DNA of 64,000 nt from assembly GCA_020205615.1 (NCBI GenBank), contig CM035170.1, positions 29,297,568-29,361,567 of the forward strand. Reading direction: 5' to 3'. The translations under genes and the position numbers were made by a program. Shown here piece after piece: positions 46,340 to 57,960 of this stretch (positions are counted from its first letter, which is position 1; each line of letters begins with the position of its first letter). The notes beneath the pieces were generated by a model. It searched no databases, was not told the origin of the DNA, and saw only the letters and a program-made list of their open reading frames with translations. This DNA comes from Panax quinquefolius (lineage: Eukaryota > Streptophyta > Magnoliopsida > Apiales > Araliaceae).

Positions 46340-48738
46340 CGTGACGCCCCCAAAATTAGGTATACGTCACCCATCTTGGGTCGCCACTTACATGGTACAT
46401 AAATTCAAATACAACTTACTAATATAACCTGCTGTATACAATCTGACATAAAGCGTGAGTTTGAATACAAATATTGTCTACTAGATATTATACAAACTCA
46501 AAAGGAGTCCTCATTACAACTATTATCACACTATTTCACAGAATAGTGAGGACTACTAATGCTATCCTCTCGGACCATTACTCCGTTCCCAGACTCGTCG
46601 TCCCATATATGTTCTCATTTCAAGAAAGAAAAGTGAAAGAAAGGTGAGCTCAACTAGCCCGAGAAGAAATATTATGACTAAGATAATGAAGAATAAATTA
46701 TCATTAGCCTTCAATGATGTTAAACCGATAAAATACAATAGACAACCAGTTTAAGCTGCGGTGGAATATGCAATCCATTAAAAGAGTCAAGTAGAGAATA
46801 AAATCTACTATCTTTTAGGTTTTAAAAGGTTTTATCAATTTTATCATTTGAGACTCGACTTTTTTAATAAATAAACCACCACATCTAATCATCCCCGTAC
46901 TACTTGGTCAAGGATTTTCATCAAGTTATCAATGGTCATGACTATACCGAATCATCACCCCGGTCATAATCATACCAAAAACTATCCATCACTTCGCATT
47001 ACAGCCACCGAGAACTTTTGTCACATCATTTATATCAAGTCATGATTATACCGATTGATCCTCGGTCATAATCATACTAAGTTCATCTATGCACGTAAGC
47101 CAAAAAGATAACATAATATAACATGAGGATGATGACAATGACATAATAATTCAATAAAACAAATTCAAGAATTATTTAATCCATGAATTATTAACGCCCA
47201 AATTGTCAACATAATAATGCTTTAAGTAGAGTAAAATTCAAGAATGATCGGAAGAATATTTCCATGAGAAGATCTTTGGATGAAACGCAAATATCAAGGA
47301 TATTCTACTAATTTCATGGAGTATAGAAGTCAAAGTTTTAACCAACCGAGTATAATAAAGAATGGAATAACAAAAGAAATCACCGTGCATGCGGTATTTC
47401 AGACAGACAAAGTTATTCCAGCAGAATAATAATAACGGAACCGGTCGGGTGAAATTCACAACCAAGCAGGATGTTCCAATGTAATAATAAAGATGGAACC
47501 GGATCCGGTGTAAAACACATGATAGGATATTCCAACAGAATGATAAAGAGCGGAACCGAGTCGGTGTAAAACACACACATGATGAGGATGTTCCAAAGAA
47601 TAATAAAAAGCGGAACCGTGTCGTGTAAAACACATGCATGTGATGTTCCAGCGAGAATAATAGAAGAATGTCACCAAGTATAGGTAAACCGCAGTACACT
47701 GAGTTATTCAATGAGAATAATAAGCAATGGAATAACATAAGGATTTCACCAAGTATAGGGTATGCACAGATACAAAAGTTATGTATAGGGTATGCCACTT
47801 TTACAGGTTATTCCAACAGAATAATAATGAATGGAATAACAGAAGTTCTCTTCAAGAAGAAAGAATAATACCCCTTACCGTAAAAGAACTGAATATAGAA
47901 GTAGTGAAGTAGCAGAATACTCTTCTTCTTTCTATAATTTTCTCTCTATAGCTTCTCTCTATAATTTCTCTCTCTAGAGTTTCAATGAATTCGTAAGAAA
48001 ATAATGAAGGAATGAGCTTCTATTTATAGGAAAATGGAATACATAGTAACTAATCCATGAACGGTCCAGATTGATTTACTTTAATCTGACGGTCCATGTT
48101 TAAAGAAAAATCTTTTAAATAAAATATAATATATTCTATTTATATAAAAACATTTTACTATGCAAACACTATGCAAAACACTATGCAAAACACTATGCAT
48201 AATAAAATATAATATATTCTATTTATAGAATAACTTTAATAAAGTATTCTATTTTATATAAAAGATGTTTACGTTTTATTACGTTAATAATACTGAATAA
48301 AACAAAGCGTCATTATCGCTATAATAATTCATATTATTAATAAACAATAATGGAATCAAACCGAGTGACTTCTCACATAAGCATTAATAATCAATCTGGT
48401 GCTACTATGCAACCACACGACATCGTATTACTTTTACTACTGAGTAGTTCAACAAGAACCACGGTAAAACTTCCGCCGTTATTTCAATAAAATATTTTTG
48501 TCGTTTTCTCAATCCAAACAATAATTACATTTGTAGGGTCCACCAATGATTAGTAGTTATTTAATATTCCCTCGCTAAGAATATTCCCCGACCAATCGAA
48601 TATAATATAACCGCTTGCATACTTTGAAATTTATAAATACTACCCACAACTATAATATTATCTTAAATTCACACCATAATATTAAAAAATTATTTCAACA
48701 AAATTTAAATCTTTATTGATAAAATCTGGGGTCTCACA
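46340..48738 (-). repeat. Gypsy D 5' LTR
   Basis: Ends at 48738 with TCTCACA. Its inner end reads CGTGACGCCCC on the plus strand where the other LTR has TGTGACGCCCC. Contains the R/U5 array (47400-47855), TATA box (48028-48021) and the 12-bp U3 repeats (48162-48200). The sense frame 47798-47238 is the D version of the LTR open frame. Confidence 0.9.
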
Positions 48739-48743
48739 ATCGA

Positions 48744-49581
48744 TGATTCGATGCAACCTTTTGTGACCAATGTTTCAATGTAATTTAACTTTTAACCTTA
48801 ATATCCTATATTAAACTCGAGTCATGGAATGTGTCATACTCTTCATAATTTAATCTGAAGTTTTCTTGATCAATGAGTAGACTATATGAAACAAATCACT
48901 ATTTGAGCATGGCCATGCATTTCATAGTCCTACTCAATCAAGAGGCCTATGGATATCACCCATAATATATAGGATGGTTAAATTCCATCTAGATCACTCA
49001 TATTTCTCACACGATTCATGATAAACCCAATAATCACCTTTATAGTACACCCTATTAAAGGTGACATTTGATGATATCAAAGTACATAAATTCTCGTGTA
49101 GTAATATAGCGATTTCAGTTCGGATGACCATTACATCATTGTCACTATGAGAATTGCTAATGACACTTCGCATAATGCTCCATATAGAATTCTCATGGTG
49201 GGTCCATCCGAAGACATCGTTCTCTAACATGTACCTATGCATTGACTTAATATCTCATATATTTATGACCGATGAGATTTGGTCATCAAATCGATCCACA
49301 TCTTAGTCTCAATGCATCATTGTTGTCCCATCTACAATGATACTCGACTAAGGACATTTAAGAACAATGATACTAATTGTAATTATATAATCTCATGTTC
49401 AAGTCACATACTTGAAACTATATAATTTGTATCACTATTCTAAGGAATTTTATTATGTTAACAATTATATTATGTAGTAAATAAAACCATAATAAAATCA
49501 TATATTTATTCAATCAAATATAATATCAAAACGTTAAGCAATTATATCAAATAATTGGCCTCTAGGGCATAAACTCTAACA
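48744..49581 (-). repeat. Copia A 5' LTR, fragment 3
   Basis: Continues A's LTR after Gypsy D, matching 23608-24445, and ends CATAAACTCTAACA. Confidence 0.9.
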
Positions 49582-50179
49582 CTGACACCAGTCAGGAATC
49601 GTTTTAAATCAATTACAACCTTTAAAATTTGGAAATAAAATAAAAAAAGTCGCTGACTTCAGCCTCGGCACATGCCAGCTTTCTTCCAACTTGATATTCT
49701 CGCGACCGCGAGACTTGCAGTAGGTTTGTATGTTTGGCCGGTCTCGCGCGTGGCCGCACGCTCCCTAGACTTGTTCTTCTCGCGTCCACGTAACTTGTAG
49801 TAGGCTCCAAGATCTGGCTGAGTAATCGTCGGGCGCGCTCTCAAGGCTATTCTGCCACGCGACTTGCAATTTGCGGATCCTGACTCATGTTATGCTATTG
49901 CTGCTGCTACTTGTACAGTCACGCTTTATCTCCTTGCTCCATTGCACCTTCATGCCATACATATCCCATCTTTTGCCTCGTCTCAAGCATCCATTCGTCG
50001 TGTGCTCAATAACACCACCAAAATAGGCCGATTCCTGCACTTATTCTCAAAAAGGAAGTTTTAAGTATGCGAAATGCAAATTATCATGAAATGCAGCTAA
50101 AACCTACTAAAATGTACTTGAGATGGGCATAGTTCGCATGAATTGGTACTCCATAAGTAGGTATAAATCCTACTTATCA
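49582..50179 (-). repeat. Athila-like 3' LTR, proximal part
   Basis: On the minus strand it starts TGATAAGTAGGATTTATACC right after the purine-rich AAGTTTTGGGGTATC, the usual Athila polypurine tract and LTR start. It is locally G+C rich with cgcgc words at about 49690-49860. Open frames here are unremarkable. Confidence 0.7.
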
Positions 50180-51299
50180 GATACCCCAAAACTTGAACCA
50201 TTGCTTGCCCTCAAGCAAAGCATACTAATGATCAATAAAAATGCAACTATGTTACTATGCAACTAATTCTCACATTGTCCTAATCATTATAAAAATTCAG
50301 TCCAATTTGCCTCAGCGAAGTTTTTCTAGATTCGAGACTACATATTCAAATCAAACTGCAGGCATAATGTCATATACTTATATAATTCAAAAATGCTATA
50401 CAGATGCTATGTGTGTGTGTTGTGATCGCCCAATACTTGATTTAGGTATAGAATGCTTATGCTATCTTGCTTAAACCAGAAAAATTATAGCTTAAATCAA
50501 GACATATGTATATATATGCGACTTGGACTATTTCAACATCTTAAAATAAACAAAGGTTCAACAATGGGCTTAACTGCATTATTCTACTCACGAGGGCGAA
50601 TTTCGCACTTTCTCGCGGTGTTTATTACTATTTTTCTTTTCTTTTCTTTTCTTTATTTTTCTTCATGACTGTGCAATGTCTTACTCCATTAGGCACACTG
50701 CTACCCTTTAGCGAGCTTTCGACCAACGACTCCCAGACTATGAAAGACCTTAGGGCGCTAGGTTTAAAGACAATCCCGTCAGGCGTACTTACTCAAGTAG
50801 CCAGGGCCTCGAAATAAGACTAGCCATGTTATTTCTACTTTTCTTTATTTTTTCTTTTTTTTATATACACAGATACCCATGTTTTCCCAAAGTTTAAAAA
50901 TCAATGTTTTATACAGTCCAAAAGTCACTTTTCATATATTTCTCTTTTTAAGGCTACGTTTTTCTATCGTGCAAGGCACAACATACTTCTTACACCTACA
51001 AGTGTTTGTGAACACATTTGTGCAAACTGAAAGCATTTAAACAGCATTATGAATTTCATTTTATAAAACGTTACATCTCAGCTCATGTTATCCAAAATAT
51101 TCAGAAATCATTTAAAAACTTCACTCTCATCATTGGCTAGATAAAATTTTTCTATATGGTAAGAACTGTGAGGTATGCAATTATAACATGCAATTATATA
51201 CTAAACTGTAATCTAAACATGCAAATAAAAATTAAACTAATCAAGTAAAACTATATGCAAAACTAAAAATACTACCCAATACCCTCAAACTTAAAATAT
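50180..51299 (-). other. Athila-like 3' untranslated region
   Basis: Between the env-like ORF and the LTR. It includes the phrase ccattgcttgccctcaagc (50200-50218), pyrimidine-rich tracts (50628-50662, 50838-50866) and a (GT)n run near 50409. Long non-coding 3' regions of this style are normal for Athila. No gene seen. Confidence 0.7.
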
Positions 51300-52599
51300 T
51301 CAATGTCCCAATTGAATGAAGGTAAGGGTACGAAAACTCCCCAAATTATCGGTGGTGCCACCCTCCTCTGGTGGTGAATCCGGTGGCGGATATGGTGTTG
51401 CTGTTCCAAACTGAGGCCATTCTTGTGTTGTTCCTTGATGCACAAACGCTTCGGCTAAAGCCCTTGTGAGTCCCGTCGCAAATGTGCTGAAATTATCATA
51501 TATGGCATCGACCTTGCGCTCCAACCTTCCAAGCTGGCGATCGCCATGGGTGGTATGCGCGTGCGTGGACGGGCTCGCCTCGTCTATTTGCTGGGGTTGT
51601 TGTGGTGGCTCTGTAAAAATAGGCTGAAGGATGAATCCTAGTCCGCGTGGGTGAGGTACACCCCCTGTCCAGTCCTCGAATTTTTCTATCGTAGCATGAG
51701 TAAAGTCCTTGCTTGGGTATTGCATCTGCTCATTATCGTAGTTGCATCCTTGATTAGCACAAAGCATGGCAACCACGAATGCGTGCGGAATGCTCCCAAT
51801 CGTTCCTCCCCGTAGATAGCGCATCATATTCTCGTGAATGAGTTGACCAATGTCAATGTATTTTTCTGTGATTATGCCCCACAGAATACGTACACTCTCC
51901 GCTGTAATTTCGTGCTGATGGGCGGAAGGCATGAGGTTTGCTCATATGAACAAGTTCCACGCTTTTACATAGCAATTTAGGGCTGCAGCTGGGAGTATGC
52001 GCAGCTGAGTTGTGCCAACTTTATATGTCCATTTTGTACCTGGTACACATAACTCTGCAATGATAAGCTCCATGTCGGTCTCCAAATGAGCACCTAGGTT
52101 ACTCCAATTAAGAAGACACCATCTTTGGCGGTGCATCAGTAATTTTGAAAATTAATCAGATGGCATGGGGTCTGTAATCTACCTCGATACCATGAACCAG
52201 AGATATCCCTCTCATAGTGACCTTGGCATTGGCATAGAATTCATACACACTATTTCATAGGAGCAGGTATTAGAGTAGCCAGTCGGTACCACCCTGACCT
52301 CTCTCTCGAATCATGGCACACAACTGGCCATCCTGCCCCGCCGGCTTGAATCCTCGCTCCTTGATGAACGTTTTCACCACAATGTGTTAGTACTCTTGTT
52401 GAGCATCCAAGTTGAGGAACTTGGTATGATGCATAATATCAGCCTCCTTACTGCCTGACAAGGACGAAGAAGATGACGTAATAGACCTTGCTCGCTTTGG
52501 CCCCATTTGTGTTTGATAGAGGTTGCACAGATTATATGGTGGATAATGAAGAAAAGCTTGAAGAATTTCTACCTCCAATACTCGTTTCTTCAATCCCAC
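51300..52599 (-). pseudogene. Athila env-like ORF (plant transposon protein family), frameshifted
   Basis: The protein downstream of pol in Athila elements; its function is unproven. Here it is in three open pieces: 52599-52387, starting MGPKRARSITSSSSS about 31 codons in; 52136-51942 with VPGTKWTYKVGTTQLRILP; and 51932-51300 with ILWGIITEKYIDIGQLIHEN and GSIPHAFVVAMLCANQGC. These match the family's order: Ser/Arg-rich start, P-G-T-K-W box, conserved central helix region, then a Pro/Gln-rich tail with a coiled-coil-like stretch (LGRLERKVDAIYDNF). Stops at 52387 and near 51938 break it. I see no convincing signal peptide or membrane segment. A start at the MGPKR methionine is more likely than the upstream one. 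Confidence 0.78.
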
Positions 52600-53038
52600 T
52601 GGGAACCCTAGGTTTTATAGTGCACTTAAGAGAAGTTGAGGAGATTTGAACTTTGAATGAGGCACGAATCGTGGCTAATTGATTGAGATGTACGCGGCAC
52701 AATTTATCGATAGATAGATAGATAGCGACGTGAGTTATGGAGAGTGAGAGAATTTTGCTTCTATTATATCCCAAATGAGAGTCCAAATGATCCACAACTC
52801 TATTTTTAAACTATTCAGATCTATCTTAACCCGGTGTCGCGCGCGGCCGCGGGCATTTTTAATGAGCTCGACGAGCGGGCGCAAGACTTACAGAATGCTT
52901 TGGTGGTTTTCTTATCTTGACGGCATGGTATACGATTTTGTACTAATTATGCCACCTTGATACATGATGTTGATATCTCACACCGCTAAAATTGGTTCCC
53001 ACTGCTGTCGCCGGTGAGTCTTGAGTCAATGATGTTTA
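52600..53038 (-). other. Athila-like spacer before the env-like ORF
   Basis: Non-coding internal Athila sequence with a (GATA)4-type run near 52708-52725. Interrupted at 53038 by Copia C and resumed at 62537. Confidence 0.6.
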
Positions 53039-54900
53039 CGAAAGTATTATGCATAAGCCAAGCCGATCATGTATAATGATAAAGCATATCTTGTAATAAT
53101 CTTATTTATTTATTTATTAAAAGAATTATTTATTAAAGGCATTTATTATCTACATGGTGTCTTTGTTTTAATAATATGTGATAAACTCATAGTTTTAAGC
53201 AACGCTTTTAGAATAATGATGATGATCATTCTAATGAGATCTAAATTCTTAGAAAGCTTAAAACTAAAATAGTTCCCAATCATTGGATTACTAAATTGGG
53301 GATTAGTGAATAGGATAGATTGGTACATACGTTGTTTGCTTTCATTGGATGAGGATGATTGATCTCATGATCATTTGTGTGGAGACACTAAAGCAAGTAT
53401 GTAGGTGCTTATTAGAGAATAAGTTCACTGAACGTGACTCGCTAAGGAATACCTAATGGAGTTTTACTTACCTGTCAATAGGAATTCTTGTAGTGATAGT
53501 AGTACAAATGATCCTTAGACTTGAGATCATCATAGTATCTTATATATAATAAATTACACTTTGACTTATTCCTTAAGACTCTTAGAGTATATCAAAGGGT
53601 ATGCTTGGGTGTAATAAGTTATATATTAAGATAATGAATGATCAATAAAGAATCTACCACTTCTAGTAAAAGGAGAAAATGTCCTATGTGATTCGATAAA
53701 TGACAACCTGGGAATCCTTGGTTAGGTGGAATGAAATTAGAAAGTAGTTTCTAATTTGCATTCATTAGGAGTTATTCATTTAGGAATCAAAATACATATA
53801 ATTAAATAAAATAAGACTTGACGGTAATTCCATGTCTTATATTTAATTGGGACATTGTATGGTGGAAGGATTGAATTGTGACAAGTAACTATTTACTCAA
53901 AGGTTCTTTTATGATTAATGTTGAAATCTATATTATCCGGAAAGTCGTTGATCGCTAGGGAGGCTTATCCTATTGTAGAATAAATATTATTTATTTAAAT
54001 AAATTATTTGTTTAATTTATTTATTTAAATGAGATTAGAATTGTTCTAATTGATTTATTCACAACCGGTTTAATATGGAGAACCTAAAGGGTCACACCAT
54101 AAAAGGAAGAATAATTATTTAAGAAGTTAATGGCATAATTGTAATAATATGTTAAGTATATTTAATTTAATCTATGGTGATAGAATAAATTAAATAGCTT
54201 AATATTTATTATTTAATATTTTAGAAATATTAAATATAAATTAATAAGAGGAGTCTTATTAATATTATTACAATTATTATTATTTTAATTTCTAAAAGGT
54301 TTAGGAATTAATTTAATATAAGTACTCTCATTTATTCCTAATTGGATTAGGAAAGAAAATTAGTTAAAGGAGTTTAATTAATTACCCCTAATAGGATTAG
54401 GGAGCCCATTTAATTAAAAGAGTTTAATTAAATAAATAATACCTTATTTTAATTAAAATAGGGTTACATGATATCTTTATAAGAGGAGTCTTATATCAGA
54501 TATCTAATATACGTAATTCCTAGAGTTGGAGAGTACGCCCCCTTTTTCTATATAGATAGGAAAAACTAGGGTTTGAGCCAATTCCCTTCTTCTTGAAAAA
54601 TTCTTCTTCCTTGGTGGATCACCTATAGAGGCCATACACTTGGGTGGCTTACATTGATCAAAGGAAGGAATCTACAGGAGATTCAAGGAGATCATGTGAG
54701 AAGTAGGAGGTGAACTCAATTTGAGGAAGCTCGTTTCTACAAGGGTATGATTTCATAATTTCTTATTCTTCGTTTTGATTAATAATATGCATAAAGGATG
54801 ATCCGGGTAATTGGTTTGTGAAAAATTTTAAAATCTGATTTTATTTCGCTTCCGCTATTTTGCAATTTGATTGCTACTTTGATTTTCACAAAACCTAACA
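53039..54900 (+). repeat. Copia C 5' LTR
   Basis: Starts CGAAAGTATTATGCAT where the 3' LTR has TGAAAGTATTATGCAT, so the terminal TG is mutated. Ends AAAACCTAACA. Candidate TATA boxes are TATAAGA near 54478 and TATATAG near 54550. Confidence 0.92.
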
Positions 54901-54901
54901 G

Positions 54902-54914
54902 TGGTATCAAGAGC
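54902..54914 (+). other. Copia C primer binding site
   Basis: TGGTATCAAGAGC, one extra base relative to TGGTATCAGAGC, one base after the 5' LTR. Confidence 0.87.
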
Positions 54915-55374
54915 CAAACTTTATGCGAATTATTAATTATTTTGATTCCATATATATATGGGTATGTATTTTGAATAATTTATTGGGCATAAATTGTTGT
55001 ATAAAATTATTATTTTATGAAAGAAATTTTTTTTTTTTTTTGAATCACATGACCTTTGTTCACGTGACATGGAAATCATAGCCTAGGTCATGTATTACTT
55101 TGAAAACAGCAGCAAAGTTAAAATAAAAAAAAAATCGTTATACCTGATATTTTTTTGTTAACCACGTAAGCTGAGTCCTTTTTTTTTTTATTTGTCAAAT
55201 GTTGAGGTTATGTTACAAGGGCGGTGGTCACGTGGACAGCAGTTGCATAATCAATCTGGTTGGCTTCTTTTTTTTATTTTTTCTTCTTTCTGTGTACAAG
55301 GCATAAATGTCCAGAAAAAAAAAAAAAAAACATGTTCCTGCCGGTTTTATAAAAGGAGTAGGACTTTTTTATAT

Positions 55375-55411
<37 letters not shown>

Positions 55412-56739
55412 TAATCTTAATAATTTTATAATTAGAATAAAAGAGTTTATTTTAATCTTGAAATTGGATTTCATGCAACATAAAATTGCCCATTAAATGA
55501 TATTCATATATATATGGAATGATTTTATTTATTGATACATATGATGATATGTATGATAATAAATGGGATTGATTATGGACAATCGCCAATATGATTGGAT
55601 TTATTTTAGTTGGATGTTTGAATGAATGAGTTTTATTAAATGGGGTCAGGTACCTCGTCTTTTCTCGGTTTTCTTCTTGATGTAAATTCTATCTCTCTCT
55701 ATGTACTTCCTCGATTCTTTGATCAAGGTTTCTATTTAAATTAAATAGTTTATGTAATAGGACTAGTTAGAATTTTTCGAAGAACCGAGGATCAAAAAGC
55801 AAGGAGCGCTAAAAGACCCATTTGTAATGGAGCCCGGGTTTAAATGTAATAGTTATATTTAAATGTTTATTCTTTGCACCCTAGGGTTTGACCTTTTGGT
55901 TCACTTGGTGGCTCTAGTGAACCAAACTAGAATAAAAGTCCATAATCAATCCGGGTAGAATATAGTATTCTATATGTGCATGCTAGTATTATATATATTA
56001 TATATTATGCAAAAATGCTTCGCATGTTTAATAATATGACGCGTAGTTTATATATATATTTGCATGCGCGCTAAACAAGATGAGACAAATAATAGCAAAT
56101 CCCTCAAAGTTTTTTATATATTAAGTCTCAAGCGTTCAAAGATATTTAGAATATCGAACATCGCCTTCTAGCATGATAAAATTAATAGAGTATTAAATAT
56201 TTAATATGAGTTTGTTGTGTCACCACAAGGCAAGTATTAAGTATTTAAGATGTTAATTTATCACATTTGATGCTTATAAAGAAAATTGAACAATATTGTT
56301 TTGTTGTGTCACCACAAAGGCTTATATTTTCTTTTTTGAATATATGGAAGTGCTAGGTTGGACTTAACTTAAATAATTTTGATTGGATGTGCCACCACTT
56401 GATCAAAATAATCTAAGAGGCAAAACATAAGGAGTTACATGTTGATGTAATTGACAAGGAGTTGTACTACTATTTATTTATATATAGTTTGTTGTGTCAC
56501 CACAAGGCTATATATATTTGAAATGGGATCCTTATTCTCACTAGCAAAAACTTTAATTAGATTTTGCCGAACTATATAAATGAGGGTAATATAGTTTGAA
56601 GAAAATAGTGGGAGATACCAATATAAAATAAGACCTAATTTATTTTGGTAATTAATTAAATGAATGTTTGCTAAAATATTGTTTTTTACATGCAGAATTT
56701 TGAAAATGTCACATTCACTAATTTCACTGCGTAGCATAC
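54915..56739 (+). other. Copia C leader with three hairpin motifs
   Basis: About 1.8 kb, non-coding. Three copies of a motif containing TTGTGTCACCACAA at 56211-56231, 56300-56321 and 56488-56509, each able to fold into a 5-bp stem with a 4-base loop. Also poly(T), poly(A) and TA runs between 55025 and 55412. Confidence 0.82.
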
Positions 56740-57560
56740 TTGATGCTAATAAACCGTAATTTAGAACCGAACTACACGGACTGGTTAAGGAATCTGAGAA
56801 TTGTTCTCACTGCTGAAAAGATTTCTTATGTCCTAAATTCGCCCGTACCTGCAAAAGTTGCAGAGACAGCCTCTGAGGAAGAGATTGCTACTTTTAAACT
56901 GTGGCAAGATGATGCATCGTGGCTCGATGCATCATGCTCGCATCCATGAGTAATGAGCTTGGCGTCGGCAAGATGAAAACATGGATGCTCCTACTATGTC
57001 TCGCACCTTCGAGAGTTGTATGGTGAGCAAAGTAGACTGCTAGATATGAAATATCTAAGGAGCTCTTCCGATCTCTCGGATGACCGAGGGCACTCACCGT
57101 TGAGACTCGTGTCCTAAAGATGATCAATCGATTGAGCGTCTTGGACAACTTGGGTTCGTCATGGATGGGGAGTTGAGTCAAGATTTAGTCTTGCGGTCAC
57201 TACCCAGACACCTTCTCACAATTTGTTGTGAATTTTCACATGAATAAGTTGGATGTCGACTTGCGAATTACTTAACATGTTGAAAATCGGCTTTGAAGGT
57301 CACTTCCCATCCAAGAAGAACCATGTCTTCTTGGTGGATGATTCTTCCAAGAAAAGGAAGAGGCCCAAGGTATCTTCCAAAGGAAGAAATCCAAGAAGGC
57401 TAAGGGGAAAGCGAAAGTGAAGGATCAAAAGAAACCTGATCCAAATTTAGCAAAGGAATTTGCTTCCATTGCAATAATCCGGTCCATTGGAAGAGGAACT
57501 GCAAGGATTATCTCATGTAACAAAAGCGGAAGAATCTTTGAGAAGCTTTGAATCCTAATC
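56740..57560 (+). pseudogene. gag: Copia C gag
   Basis: The start of gag reads YTDWLRNLRIVLTAEKISYVL and EEEIATFKLWQDDA (56740-56920), the same family signature as Copia A gag. Frameshifts follow through the capsid region. A zinc knuckle CFHCNNPVHWKRNC at 57461-57502 keeps its C-C-H-C ligands but has Val in place of the usual Gly. No frame exceeds about 70 codons. Confidence 0.83.
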
Positions 57561-57960
57561 AAGGTTTGTTTATGATTGAAATTAATTTTTCGAAAGTCAA
57601 TCTTCTACTTGGGTATTGGATACCGGATGTGGTTCTCACATATGTAATAATATGAGGACCGGTCAAGTAGAAAGTCGAGCAAAGACGAGGTCATCTACGA
57701 GTGGGAAATGGAGCAAAAGGTCTTTTGATTAATTGTAGGGACTTATTGTTTAGCACCGCCTACTGGCAAGTTCATTAATTTAAATAATTGTTATTTTGTT
57801 CCAAATATCATTAGAAACATTATTTCTATCTCTCCGTATTGGATATGGATGGTTTTAATATTATAATAAAGAACAACAGGTTGTTCCATTTATAATGATA
57901 ATGTTTTATATGGTGTTGGTAATTTCATGAAATGGACTTTATATACTTGACTTGCATGAA
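57561..57960 (+). pseudogene. pol: Copia C protease
   Basis: LDTGCGSHIC at 57616-57645 preserves the catalytic Asp-Thr-Gly. The protein end (NCYFVPNIIRNI-like) is at about 57784-57825 and GLYILDLHEN-like near 57930-57960. Several frame changes between them. Confidence 0.83.

Larger units (their letters stand above)
40263..48738 (-). mobile_element. Ty3/Gypsy LTR retrotransposon D, heavily rearranged
   Basis: An 8.48-kb insertion in the 5' LTR of A with a perfect TSD, atcga (40258-40262 and 48739-48743). LTRs 40263-42659 and 46340-48738 (2397 and 2399 bp) have the same end motifs as E2 in reverse orientation. The 3.7-kb interior keeps PBS, polypurine tract and shreds of gag, protease and RT entry. 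Most of pol is replaced by an LTR-derived tandem array and an unassigned A+T-rich segment. Confidence 0.92.
22882..49581 (-). mobile_element. Ty1/Copia LTR retrotransposon A, interrupted by Copia B and Gypsy D
   Basis: Its 3' LTR (22882-24445) and interior (24446-30005) are contiguous. Its 5' LTR is broken into 30006-30022, 39558-40262 and 48744-49581, which add up to about 1560 bp against 1564 bp for the intact LTR. LTR ends, read on the minus strand, are TGTTAGAGTTTATGCC and CCCCAACA. PBS and polypurine tract are both present, and pol order is gag, protease, integrase, RT, RNase H, which is Copia order. The flanking pentamers (tcgat at 22877, ctgac at 49582) do not match. Confidence 0.9.

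Noticed and set aside
50241..50668. Two plus-strand frames (77 and 71 codons) as host genes
   Set aside because: They lie antisense in the Athila-like 3' untranslated region and show no recognisable domain.
51300..52599. True viral envelope gene
   Set aside because: The family is called env-like only by position in Athila; no signal peptide, membrane segment or fusion motif is visible.
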